From contig CAVXAB010000016.1 of assembly GCA_963759545.1 (NCBI GenBank), positions 1 through 64,000 on the forward strand: a stretch of 64,000 bases of DNA, written 5' to 3'. The notes under the pieces are model-generated. The model did no database searches. It worked only from the letters and a program-made list of their open reading frames with translations, and was not told where the DNA came from. Positions 1-8,875 of the stretch are shown here, one piece after another. The position numbers and the translations under genes were made by a program. Positions within the stretch are counted from its first letter, which is position 1. Each line of letters begins with the position of its first letter. Origin of the DNA: Trebonia sp963759545. GTDB lineage: Bacteria; Actinomycetota; Actinomycetes; Streptosporangiales; Streptosporangiaceae.

Positions 1-176
1 CATTTGATGCGGAATCCACATGATCAAGGAAATCGCCCGCGATCACGCCGCGCCCGGCGCGTGGGCGCCGCGTACCGGCCCGCGCGCGCCGCGTACCGGC
101 CCGCGCGCCGCCCTGCCACGCTCGCCACGCTCACCACGCTCGCCACGCTCGCCACGCTCGCCACGCGCCACTTAAG
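1..176. repeat. Dispersed palindromic repeat, copy 1 (left part cut by window edge)
   Basis: Bases 8-22 are the right arm of the palindrome found complete at 23869-23908 and 57017-57056. The downstream flank also matches those copies: a gaaatc block, gatcacgcc, the ggcgcg.gggcgccgcg block and the final ccac-cttaag (171-176). Between about 116 and 165 this copy has a run of degenerate CGCCACGCT tandem units. No gene is supported here. Confidence 0.75.
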
Positions 177-337
177 TCGCTGCCCCCTAGCTCCTGGCCC
201 CAAGCCCGGAAATGCTGCGACGTTCAATAATCTCTTGATCAAAGAAATCCCGGGGAAGTGCCGACGCCCGCCGCGCGATCAGCGGCGGGCGTCGAGGCGA
301 AGCATGAATCCGTTCGGAATGAAGCAGACCTTTTATC
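177..337. other. Intergenic stretch with a short shared motif
   Basis: No convincing gene between the repeat and the cvnD stop. Bases 269-317 align without gaps (about 40 of 49) with the complement of the carboxylase epsilon-subunit gene around 60870-60918, and keep its reading frame (AARS...EAKHESV). It may be a short interspersed repeat or a relic fragment. Confidence 0.45.
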
Positions 338-943
338 TCATTTATGTGATACCGGGGTGTCGGTTACATATAGGACGTGCTCTATCAAGGTGATCAGGAC
401 TTCCTTGGCCGACTCTCGTGACCGTGCGTCGCACATAATGATCGGCAGGCTGGGATCGAGGTCGAGCGCCACGCGGACGTCCTCCACCGAGTAATGGCGG
501 GCACCGTCGAATACATTGAGCGCGATGATGAACGGTATTTCCCTGCGCTCGAAGTAATCGATCGCGGGGAAGCAGTCGGCCAGCCTGCGGGTGTCGGCGA
601 GCACCACCGCGCCGAGCGCGCCAAGCGCGAGCTCGTCCCACATGAACCAGAACCGCTCCTGCCCGGGGGTGCCGAACAGGTAGAGCACCAGGTCCTCGCG
701 CAGCGTGATGCGGCCAAAGTCCATCGCCACCGTCGTGGTGGTCTTGCGCTCCACGCCGGCCGTGTTGTCGACGAGCTTGCTGCGCTCCGTCAGCGGCTCC
801 TCGGTTCGCAGCGGCCTGATCTCGCTGACCGCGCCGACCAGCGTGGTCTTGCCTACCCCGAACCCGCCCGCGAGCAGGATCTTGATCGCGCGGTGTCGGC
901 GGGCTGCCGTCCCGCCGTTAGCCTCATAGCCCCCGTAGGCCAT
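338..943 (-). CDS. cvnD: Conservon GTP-binding protein CvnD
   Basis: A 201-residue Ras-like small GTPase of the actinobacterial conservon type. Walker A GGFGVGKT lies near residues 26-33, switch II GTPGQE at 91-96, and an NVFD at about 143-146 replaces NKxD, as is usual in CvnD. The ATG at 941-943 is preceded by a GGGAGGTCC-like ribosome site and overlaps the end of the upstream cvnC, so the two are translationally coupled. In conservons CvnD forms a membrane-associated signalling complex with CvnA, CvnB and CvnC. It is last in the leftward operon; no cvnE cytochrome P450 follows within the window. Confidence 0.93.
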   Translation of the reverse strand: MAYGGYEANGGTAARRHRAIKILLAGGFGVGKTTLVGAVSEIRPLRTEEPLTERSKLVDNTAGVERKTTTTVAMDFGRITLREDLVLYLFGTPGQERFWFMWDELALGALGAVVLADTRRLADCFPAIDYFERREIPFIIALNVFDGARHYSVEDVRVALDLDPSLPIIMCDARSRESAKEVLITLIEHVLYVTDTPVSHK

Positions 944-1301
944 GGAGGACCTCCCTCAGCGTTTCTCTGTCAACCTGATGCGCCTTCATCGGAACCGGTG
1001 CCTGAATCGTAACGAGCCCGAGTTCACGCAGGTCAGCGAGGAGGATTCGGACCACGCCGAGCGGAAGATCGACGTCGGAAGCGATATCTACCACCGTCGT
1101 TGGCACGTGCGCGAGCTGCAGCACCGAGAAGTGCTCGGGGCCAAGTCCGCCAGGATCGGCGATCCTGGTCCGGGTCGCGGTCACCGTGGCGACTAGGTCG
1201 AAGGCCTCACCGGAATGTCGCGTCCGGCCCCGGGTCAGGGCGTACGGCCGGACAACCGGGCCTGCCTCCGCGTCGAGCCACCGTTCATCATTCGACGGCA
1301 T
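924..1301 (-). CDS. cvnC: DUF742 conservon protein CvnC
   Basis: A 125-residue DUF742 protein. After a variable N-terminus comes VRPYALTRGRT, then a winged-helix-like region with PTTVVDIASDVDLPLGVVRILLAD written in two helices, a hallmark of CvnC. The family is presumed to contact the roadblock protein CvnB and the GTPase CvnD. It lies 12 bases after cvnB and overlaps cvnD by 20 bases, giving the standard A-B-C-D order. The ATG is at 1299-1301. Confidence 0.92.
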   Translation of the reverse strand: MPSNDERWLDAEAGPVVRPYALTRGRTRHSGEAFDLVATVTATRTRIADPGGLGPEHFSVLQLAHVPTTVVDIASDVDLPLGVVRILLADLRELGLVTIQAPVPMKAHQVDRETLREVLHGLRGL

Positions 1302-1313
1302 GAGCGCCTGTTC

Positions 1314-1736
1314 CTAGCGTGTCAGAAATAAGGCGGAGCGAGTCCGCATGTTGACCTGCAGATGGTCGCCGGTGCGCTGCACGAGGATCGCCATCTCGTA
1401 CGCCACCTGGCCGATGTCGGCATCGCTCGTGGTCAGGACCGCAAGGCAGGTGCCCTGGCCGGCCGCCGACACGATGAAGAAGCCTGATGTCATCTCGATT
1501 ATCGACTGACGGGCGTCGCCGCCAAAAGTGTGGCTCGCGCTGCGGGCTAGTGACTGGAAGGCCGCCGCAAGCGCGGCCAGGTGCTCCACGTCGGCCTGCT
1601 CCATGCCTCGGGAGGCGCCAAGTGCCAGGCCGTCCTGGGAGAGGAACACCGCCCGCGTAAGGTGCGGGACTCGCATCACCAGGTCATCAAGGAGCCAATC
1701 AAGCTGATTGACTGGGTACTTATGGTTGGTTTCCAT
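1314..1736 (-). CDS. cvnB: Roadblock/LC7 domain protein CvnB
   Basis: A 140-residue roadblock/LC7 protein (N-terminus METNHKYPVNQLDWLLDDL). Such proteins bind and regulate small GTPases, here CvnD. The central GLALGASRGMEQADVEHLAA and GFFIVSAAGQGTCLAVLT segments are typical of the beta-sandwich fold. The frame stays open upstream into cvnA, but the extension is low-complexity and antisense-like to cvnA, so I place the start at the ATG 1734-1736, four bases after the cvnA stop. Confidence 0.92.
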   Translation of the reverse strand: METNHKYPVNQLDWLLDDLVMRVPHLTRAVFLSQDGLALGASRGMEQADVEHLAALAAAFQSLARSASHTFGGDARQSIIEMTSGFFIVSAAGQGTCLAVLTTSDADIGQVAYEMAILVQRTGDHLQVNMRTRSALFLTR

Positions 1737-1740
1737 CGAC

Positions 1741-4700
1741 TCAGTCCTCTGCGTCCCTTTGCGTCTGTGACCGGCCTTGCTGCCAGCCGCGCTGCATGGC
1801 GGACAGTGTGTTGCGCATGTCGGAAAGCGATGCCGCTGTAGCCGGGGGAACCCCCGTCGGCTCTTGCGAGCCAGCCGCCGCCGCGGAAGCGCGAAGCTGC
1901 GGTGCGAGATTGGCCTGACGGACGCGGCGCGGTAGCCCCTTGAAATCGCCGCTAGCGGATTCTCCATTCTGGTAACTATCGTCGCTAATCCCGTTGTTCC
2001 CGAAAGAGGCCTCATTTCCGTAAGATTCGGTCTCCTCGTAAGCGCCGCTGGCTGCTGCGACCCCGCTGTCCTGGAAGGGGGCGCCGTCTCCCTGGTAGGC
2101 GCTTGCCGCGGGAGCGCTGCTGTACGGGCTGACGTAGCCGTCGGTCGCCCCGCCGCCGAAGTCCGGGTAGGGCTGCGGCGGCGCGGCGTCGGCGGCAGCG
2201 GGACCGTCCTGATCGGTCCGCCGGATCGGCGTGAAGACGTCGAATTCCGGTTCTGGCACGATGGTCGGCCTGCCGACTGGCACTCCGGTCACGACCGGGA
2301 CGTCATCCGTGCCGTGCCGTCCGCGCCTGACGCCCGGTTCCGCTCCGCCAGGGACCGCGCCGTTTCCTGCGCCCGCACCGTAACCGCCGGGTGCGCCAGG
2401 TGCGCCGAAGCCGCCAGGTGCGCCGTAGCCGCCGGGCGCGCTGGGGCCGCCGGGCGGCCCGTAGCCGCCGGCGCTCTCCGGGTGGCGCAGTGCCCCGGGG
2501 ATGCGGATCCCCGACGTGCCCTGGTCCTGGCTTCCCGCGCCGTAGCTCCTCGAGCCGGCCGCCGGGTCGCGCTGTTCCGGCGTGCCGGGGGGCGGGTAGC
2601 CAGCCGGGGGCGGAGGATTGCCGCCGTTGTAGGCGGCAGGCACGGGCCTGCTCGGAATCCCGTTTCCGCCCGCCCGCGTGGCTCCTCGGGCGCTGCCCGC
2701 CAGGGGACCTGCGGTGCCATTGGCGTATCCGCCGCTCCCGTAGGACCCGTTGGCGCCGTAGGACCCGTTCGTGCTGCTGGCGCCGTAGGACCCGTTGGCT
2801 CCGGCCGTCTCTGGCACGCGGTGGCCCGACGTGATCGCCGCCGGGCCATCCTCGACAATCAGCGTTAGCGGGATCAGCACGACCGCCGTCGTACCGCCGT
2901 AGGGCGACGGGCGGAGCATGACCCTGATCCCGTGCCGCCTGGCCAGCTGCCCGACGACGAACAGGCCAAGCTGCTCGGTGTTGGCCGGGTTGATGTCCGG
3001 CGGGTTCGCCAGCCGCTCGTTGAGTTCCTGCAGTCGCTGCGGGACCATCCCGAGCCCGCGGTCCTCGATCTCGATCGCGAACCCGTTGGCCACGGTTTCA
3101 CCACTGACCCGGACCTGCGTAAACGGCGGTGAGAGCGAGGTCGCGTTCTCGACGAGCTCGGCCAGCAGGTGAATCACGTCGGTGACCGCGGAGCCGGCGA
3201 GCGCCGCGCGGGACTGCGTGGCGGCGACCACCCTGGCGTAGTCCTCGACCTCGGAGACCGCGCCGCGCATCACGTCGATCAGCTTCACCGGAGCGGACCA
3301 GGAGCGGCCAGGAGGGGCACCGGAGAGGATGATGAGGCCTTCCGCGTGCCGCCGCATTCTGGTGGTGAGGTGGTCCATCTTGAAGAGGTCTTCAAGCACG
3401 TCGGGATCGGTGGCCCGGCGCTCCATCTCGTCGAGCACAGTGAGCTGGCGCTGCAGCAGCGACTGGTTGCGCCTGGCGAGGTTGCGGAACATGTCGTTGA
3501 CGCCCTGGCGGACTCGCGCCTCATCGATCGCGGACCTGATGGCGGTCTGCCGCACGGTGTCGATCGCCTGGCCCACCTGGCCGATCTCGTCACTGCCGAC
3601 GCGTAGCGGCGGCGCTTCCGCCGCGACGTCCACGGACTCGCCGCGCCGCAGCCGGGCCACCACCGAGGGCAGCTGCTCCTGCGCCAGCGTTAGTGCGGAG
3701 CGCCGCAGCGTGCTGAGCCGGCGGTTGATGGACCGGCTAAGCAGCAGCGAGACGAGCAGGGTGAGGACGAGGCCGGCCGCGCCGACGGCGGCGAGGATGA
3801 TCACGCGTCGCTTGGCGTCGATGGCGGGCTGCGAGTTCGCCGCGAGCACCGTGCTCGCGGCGCTCGTGCCCGCCTTGCTCGCGGCCTTCAGCCAGGTACC
3901 GGTCAGGAGCTGCCAGGTGGCGGGGGACAGGCCCTGCCTGCTGCATCTGGGCCAGCGTGGCGCCGCCGGGAACCCCCTGCTGGACCTTAGTCAGGTTCTG
4001 CTGTATGACCGCGGGCGCCAGCTGGTTGAACAAGTTGTCGTAGGTCTTGAGCTCGGCCGAGGTGAGCAACTGCTGATATGACAGCGTGTCGCTCTGCAGC
4101 CGTCCCACGGCGTTGCTGAAGGCCACCCGGTCCTCGGCGGTAAGCGACCCGCTGACGAGCGCGCTGGCCAGCACCGCGTCCTGCTCCGACACGTCCTCCT
4201 GGGTGTTGACCGCGGAGATCAGGCCGAGGCCTTGGATCGCGGGAGCCGAGTTCAGGATGCTGTTCGCCTCGGCCTGGAGCACGACGGCCTGACCGGCGAT
4301 GATGTTGGTGTAGGCCTCGAGGGCGCCGAGCGGTGGCAGCTTCTTTCCGGTGACCTGCGCGCGCAACCCGGTCATGTCGTTGACCTGAGCGAGCACCTTG
4401 CCGATGGCCGCGGTTTCCTCCGGGGTCGAAGCGCTCTTGGTGGCCGGCGAGGTGAGAGCCGCCTCGACCTGCTGCGCGGCCTTCTGGGTGGCTGTTGACG
4501 GCGGTCTGGAAGGTGCCGAGGTTGGCCGCGTTTGGCTGGGACAGGTATACGACCGCGGCCCGCCGTTCCGTCTGAAGCACGTTGACGAAGTTGGTCAACG
4601 GCTCCGAGGTCTCCAGGATGAGAGTCGGCGCGCGGTCCTGGTTCAGCCAGTTGTTGACGGAAGAGTAGGCCACGTACCCGAACAGGCCGAGCATCGTGAT

Positions 4701-4760
4701 CAGCGGAATGGCGACCAGGACGTAGATCCTGAGTCGTATGGATCGGCCGCGCGATCCCAT
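1741..4760 (-). CDS. cvnA: Nitrate/nitrite-sensor-like histidine kinase CvnA (two frameshifts)
   Basis: First gene of the conservon, about 1,000 residues if restored. Order: short cytoplasmic N-terminus, TM helix (YVLVAIPLITMLGLFGYVAY), extracellular NIT-like sensing domain, second TM helix (IILAAVGAAGLVLTLLVSLLL), HAMP region, dimerisation region (NLARRNQSLLQRQL), ATPase domain with NATSLSPPFTQV and EDRGLGM, then a roughly 320-residue tail rich in Gly, Tyr, Pro and Asn with NGSYGA repeats. CvnA proteins often have such tails and lack a canonical H-box. The reading frame changes near 4495 and near 3930; each is repaired by removing one base. With other shifted essential genes here, sequence error is the simpler explanation; real decay is possible. 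ATG at 4758-4760. Confidence 0.85.
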
Positions 4761-4937
4761 GAGCTATCCCCCTGCTGGTTACGGGTAAGGGCAAGCCACA
4801 ATAACTCGTAAGAGGTCATGATCGTGGCCAAATCGGGACATTCTATGATGGAAAACTGCTGGTTACGGTGATATTTGGCATGACGCAACGATCCAGGGAA
4901 CGCGCCTTTGACAGTGGTACCGCCTACCCTGGAAACC
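4761..4937. promoter_or_regulatory. Divergent promoter region between conservon and pcrA
   Basis: This is the only non-coding space between the conservon and pcrA, and is AT-richer than its surroundings. It holds a 13-bp direct repeat CTGCTGGTTACGG at 4772-4784 and 4856-4868, 84 bp apart, the first just upstream of the cvnA start. The repeats could bind a regulator of the conservon operon (inference). Confidence 0.5.
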
Positions 4938-7241
4938 GTGACCACGACCGCGACGCACTCCCTCCTTGACGGACTCAACCCGCAGCAGCGGGCCGCAGTG
5001 ACCCACGCCGGCGGGCCGCTGCTGATCGTCGCGGGGGCCGGCTAGGGAAGACCCGGGTTCTCACGCACCGGATCGCCTACCTGCTGGCCGAGCGCGAAGT
5101 CGCGCCGGGGGAGATCCTCGCGATCACGTTCACGAACAAGGCGGCAGGCGAAATGGCCGCCCGCGTGGCGGCGCTGGTCGGCGGCCGCCGCGCCCGGGCG
5201 ATGTGGGTGATGACGTTCCACTCCGCGTGCGTCCGCATCCTGCGCCGCGAGGCCGCCAGGTTCGGCTACCCGTCGAACTTCTCCATCTATGACTCCGCGG
5301 ACTCGCAGCGGCTGATGGCCATGGTCTGCCGCGAGCTTGAGCTTGACGCCAGGCAGTACCCGCCCAAAGTCGATGGCCGCGCAGGTCTCCAACCTCAAGA
5401 ATGAGCTCATCGACTACGAGTCGTTCGCCTCCAACGCGCGCGGCGCGCGGGAGAAGGCCCTGGCCGAGGCGTACGCGGAGTACCAGCGCCGCCTGGTCGC
5501 GGCCGGCGCGATGGACTTCGACGACCTGATCATGGTCACCGTCAACTTGTTCCAGGCGTTCCCCGACGTGTCTGAGGCCTACCGGCGCCGCTTCCGCCAC
5601 GTGCTCGTCGATGAGTACCAGGACACGAACCACGCGCAGTACGCCCTCGTCCGCGAACTGGTCTCCGGCGGCGGCGCGCTCTTTTCAAAGACAACGGCGC
5701 CATCAATCCGAACGAAGGCGGCCGACTCACCCGCCTCAGCAGACTCTCCGGAGCCGGTGGGGCCGTCCGAGCTGTGCGTCGTCGGTGACGCGGACCAGTC
5801 GATCTACGCGTTCCGCGGCGCCACGATCAGGAACATCGTCGAGTTCGAGCAGGACTACCCGGAGGCGACGGTCATCCTGCTTGAGCAGAACTACCGCTCA
5901 ACGCAGAACATCCTCGCCGCGGCGAACGCGGTCGTTTCCCGCAACTCCGGCCGCAAGCCGAAGAACCTGTGGTCCGAGGCAGGCGACGGCCCGCCGATCA
6001 CCGGCTACGTCGCCGACAACGAGCACGACGAGGCGGCGTTCGTCGCCGAGGAGGTCGACCGGCTGAACGACGAGGGCCTCGCGTCCCCCGGCCAGGTGGC
6101 GGTCTTCTACCGGACGAACGCGCAGTCCCGTGTCTTCGAGGAAGTTTTCATCAGGGTCGGGCTCCCGTACCGGGTGGTCGGCGGCGTCCGGTTCTACGAG
6201 CGGCGCGAGGTTCGCGACCTGCTTGCCTACCTGCGGCTGATCGCCAACCCGGCGGACGAGGTGTCACTGCGCCGGGTGCTCAACGTGCCCAAGCGCGGGA
6301 TCGGCGACCGGGCGGAGGAGTACATCGCCGGCTACGCGGCGCGCGAGCGGATCACGTTCGCCGAGGCGCTGCGGACGCCGTCCGACGTGCCGGCCCTCGC
6401 GGCGCGCTCCGCGGCGGCGATCGCCGGGTTCAATGCCATGATCGACGAGCTGCGCGAGCAGGCCGCGACTGGCGGCCCGGTGGCCGAGCTCGTCGAGGCG
6501 ATCCTCGACAACACGGGGCTGCAGGCCTCGCTGGAGAACTCGGAGGACCTGCAGGACGCCACGCGGGTGGAGAACCTGCAGGAAATGGTCTCGGTGGCGC
6601 GCGAGTTCGACGGGTCCACGCCCGACGGGACCCTCGCCGACTTCCTCGAGCGGGTCGCACTCGTCGCGGACGCGGACCAGATCCCCGACGGTGCGGACCA
6701 CGGCGGCATGGTGACGCTGATGACCCTGCACACCGCCAAGGGACTTGAGTTCCCCGTGGTGTTCCTTACCGGCATGGAGGAAGAGGTGTTTCCGCACGCC
6801 CGGGCGCTGACCGACGCGCGCGAGCTGGAAGAGGAGCGGCGGCTCGCCTACGTGGGGATCACCCGCGCGGAGGAGCGGCTGTACCTGACCAGGGCCGCGT
6901 CGCGGAACTGGTACGGCCGCCCGGCGTTCCACACGCCGTCCCGGTTCCTGTCGGAGATCCCCTCCTCGCTGATGGACTGGAAGCGCAGCGCCAAGGACGT
7001 CGCCGCCGCCGCGACGCCCGCGTCGGCGCGGATGGCGTCGCGGCCAGGGACGACCGTGGTTGGCAACCGCTCCGTGCCCGCGCTGACGCCGGGGGACCGG
7101 GTGAACCACGACAAGTTCGGGCTCGGCACCGTCGTGTCGACCGACGGGTACGGGGATTCCGCGGAGGCGAAGATTGACTTCGGAGGCTCTTACGGCGTGA
7201 AGCACCTGGTGCTTCGGTACGCGCCGCTTGAAAAGCTCTGA
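4938..7241 (+). CDS. pcrA: ATP-dependent DNA helicase PcrA/UvrD (two frameshifts)
   Basis: Superfamily 1A 3'-5' helicase for repair and replication restart, about 767 residues when restored. GTG 4938 gives the classic N-terminus LNPQQRAAVTHAGGPLLIVAGAG. The Walker A codons are then broken: one base is missing at about 5042 (GAG-stop instead of GAGSGKT). A second shift near 5371 is an extra A in an AAA run. Motifs follow in order: FTNKAAGEMA, TFHSACVRILRR, DEYQDTN (Walker B, about 5611), GDADQSIYAFRGA, QNYRSTQNI, TLHTAKGLEF, VGITRAEERLYLT, and a C-terminal Tudor-like KFGLGTVV module. Bases 5680-5765 encode an insert rich in Ser, Ala and Pro just before motif III that is absent from usual family members. 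A functional gene is expected, so the shifts are probably sequence errors. Confidence 0.9.
5680..5765 (+). repeat. In-frame linker insert in PcrA containing a short repeated motif
   Basis: This stretch adds a non-conserved peptide between DEYQDTN and GDADQS. Bases 5703-5728 match purH bases 18462-18487 at 22 of 26 positions and in the same codon phase, giving S-I-R-T-K-A-A-D-S here and S-S-R-T-E-A-A-D-S in PurH. Confidence 0.5.
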
Positions 7242-7636
7242 CTTACTGCGAGTGTCGGGGCTTGGGGGTGTCTCCACGCGCAGGTCGTTAGCGGCGCGGT
7301 CCAGCCTCTCCGGCGGTTGGCGGCGTGGGGGCCGCGGGGGGTTCTGGGCTTGCGTTTGGGTTTGGGCTCCAGGATGGGCGCGGGGCGCGAGGCTGGGGCT
7401 GGGACTGGCCATTGGGGCGGGGACGCGGGTTGGCCGATGGGGGCTGAGTGCGGTCGGCCGGGAGGCGGGGATCGCCCCAGGGGTCGCGGGTGGCGCGCGG
7501 GTCGCGAGGCGGACGGGGCGGCCGGGCGCCGTTGGGGGCGTTGCCTGGCCTTGGGCCAGTGCCCTGCCTGGGGGTCGGGCCGGTCTGTGACGTGCGCGGC
7601 GCGGGGTTATCGAAGGAGTCGACGGCGGGGCGGCGG
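7242..7636. other. G-rich intergenic region, nothing recognised
   Basis: 395 bases between the convergent pcrA and DUF6542-like genes. The plus strand is strongly G-biased, with runs such as gggggccgcgggggg. Open frames cross it on both strands, but their translations are low-complexity Gly/Arg/Trp without family resemblance. No clear terminator hairpin seen. Confidence 0.5.
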
Positions 7637-8488
7637 TCACGCGGTGCGGGGCGTGGCCCGCCCGGGGCAGGCCGGACCCGCGGACAGCGGGGACTGGCCG
7701 CTGATCAGCTGCCGGCCGAGCAGCCAGCGGCCGCCGCCGATCAGCAGGACGATGATGGTCGCCACCACCGCGGGGAAGAAGATGCCCGCGACCCACTGCG
7801 TGAAGCCCGCGCCAAGTCCCGCCGTCGACGATCCGAGCTTGGCGTCGTGGACCTTGCCGGTCACGACGGCCGCCACGAAGAACGCGAGGGCGGGTGCGGG
7901 GAACAGCAGGTAGACCTTGCCGCGCCGGACGCAAAGCGCGGCGGCTATCGTGCCCACGATGATGAAGAACCCGAGCAGGCCCCCCGGCTCCTGGCCGGCC
8001 ACCAGGGTGACGATGACGCCGACCGCGGTGCCGGCGACGAGCAGGAGCGAGGCCGTCCACGTCGGCGTCCTGCCAAGCCAGCGCGCGGGACCGCCCGACC
8101 GGTAGCCGTCGAAGCCGACCTGGTCGCCTCCGGGCCTGTCGCGGTCCACCGCACGTCCCTCGCCAGACAAACGTGGCCGCCCGCCGAAATCGTCGGGCCT
8201 GGGGCCGCGCCGGTCGTAGCCGTCAGAATTCGGGGACGGACGCCCCTGGCCGCCGCGCGGTGCCCGCGGGCCGGCCGGTCCACCGTCGCGCGGCCCAGGT
8301 GCGCGGCCAGGCGTAAAACCCGGGCCGCCCTCCCAGCCGCGCCCTCCTGCCGGGGCGCCGCCGCGCCCTCCCTGCCGCCGGGGATCCGCGTCGTCACGCG
8401 CCAAGCCCCCAGGCCCGCGTGGCGCACGCCGAGCGGGATCGCCTCGTGTGGGACCGGGCCGGGGCTCCCACCCAGGTGGTGTGCTCAT
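7637..8488 (-). CDS. Proline/arginine-rich membrane protein, DUF6542-like
   Basis: A 283-residue protein. The first roughly 155 residues are disordered (Gly, Pro, Arg, Asp). The C-terminal half has four predicted TM helices: TASLLLVAGTAVGVIVTLVA, LLGFFIIVGTIAAALCV, LFPAPALAFFVAAVV and GIFFPAVVATIIVLLIG. This layout matches the actinobacterial DUF6542 membrane family; function unknown. I chose the ATG at 8486-8488 (MSTPPGWEP) over an upstream frame extension with no support. It lies convergent to pcrA and divergent from the LCP genes. Confidence 0.75.
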   Translation of the reverse strand: MSTPPGWEPRPGPTRGDPARRAPRGPGGLARDDADPRRQGGRGGAPAGGRGWEGGPGFTPGRAPGPRDGGPAGPRAPRGGQGRPSPNSDGYDRRGPRPDDFGGRPRLSGEGRAVDRDRPGGDQVGFDGYRSGGPARWLGRTPTWTASLLLVAGTAVGVIVTLVAGQEPGGLLGFFIIVGTIAAALCVRRGKVYLLFPAPALAFFVAAVVTGKVHDAKLGSSTAGLGAGFTQWVAGIFFPAVVATIIVLLIGGGRWLLGRQLISGQSPLSAGPACPGRATPRTA

Positions 8489-8875
8489 TGCTGGAGAGGG
8501 TAACGCATGAAACCTAGAGTTCGCCTTAACCCACGTTCTGGCTGGCCTACGTCCTGGCGGCAAGCTGCGATGATGACGTCAAGGCGGGACCATCGGGAGC
8601 AGCACGGCTACTACCGGATAGTAACCGACTGTAGCACGAGATTGACCACAATTCGAAAGAACTCATTACGGCGAGCGGTTCCTTCAGGATCAGCAGGTAC
8701 TATTCGCATCACTGAATGTGATTAGTGGTCAACGCGTCAGCGCTAACTCCGGGTAATGGGACGTGCGGCGGCGCGGGCGACGGGCGACGCAAAACGCGGC
8801 ATAAGGCACCCCCTGCCCCAACCGGGCGGGTAGCCTCGCGAAGAACGGTGCAGAACCAGCCGGAGGAGAACAAGA
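8489..8875. promoter_or_regulatory. Divergent promoter region upstream of LCP genes
   Basis: 387 bases with noticeably more A and T than the surroundings, including ccacaattcgaaagaactc and cactgaatgtgattagtg. It separates divergent genes and must hold promoters for both. A purine-rich GGAGGAG at 8862-8868 is the ribosome site of the downstream gene. No gene or riboswitch recognised. Confidence 0.5.

Noticed and set aside
258..494. 78-codon plus-strand frame near the window start
   Set aside because: Overlaps the 3' end of cvnD on the other strand; only the short AARS/EAKHESV part resembles anything, so it is treated as a repeat, not a gene.
7228..7913. Frames in the G-rich spacer after pcrA
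   Set aside because: Gly/Trp/Arg low-complexity, no ribosome site, no homology pattern.
6264..8060. Long minus-strand frame (598 codons) across pcrA and beyond
   Set aside because: It is antisense to conserved helicase motifs and its translation is Arg/Pro/Gly-rich without family features: a high-GC shadow frame.
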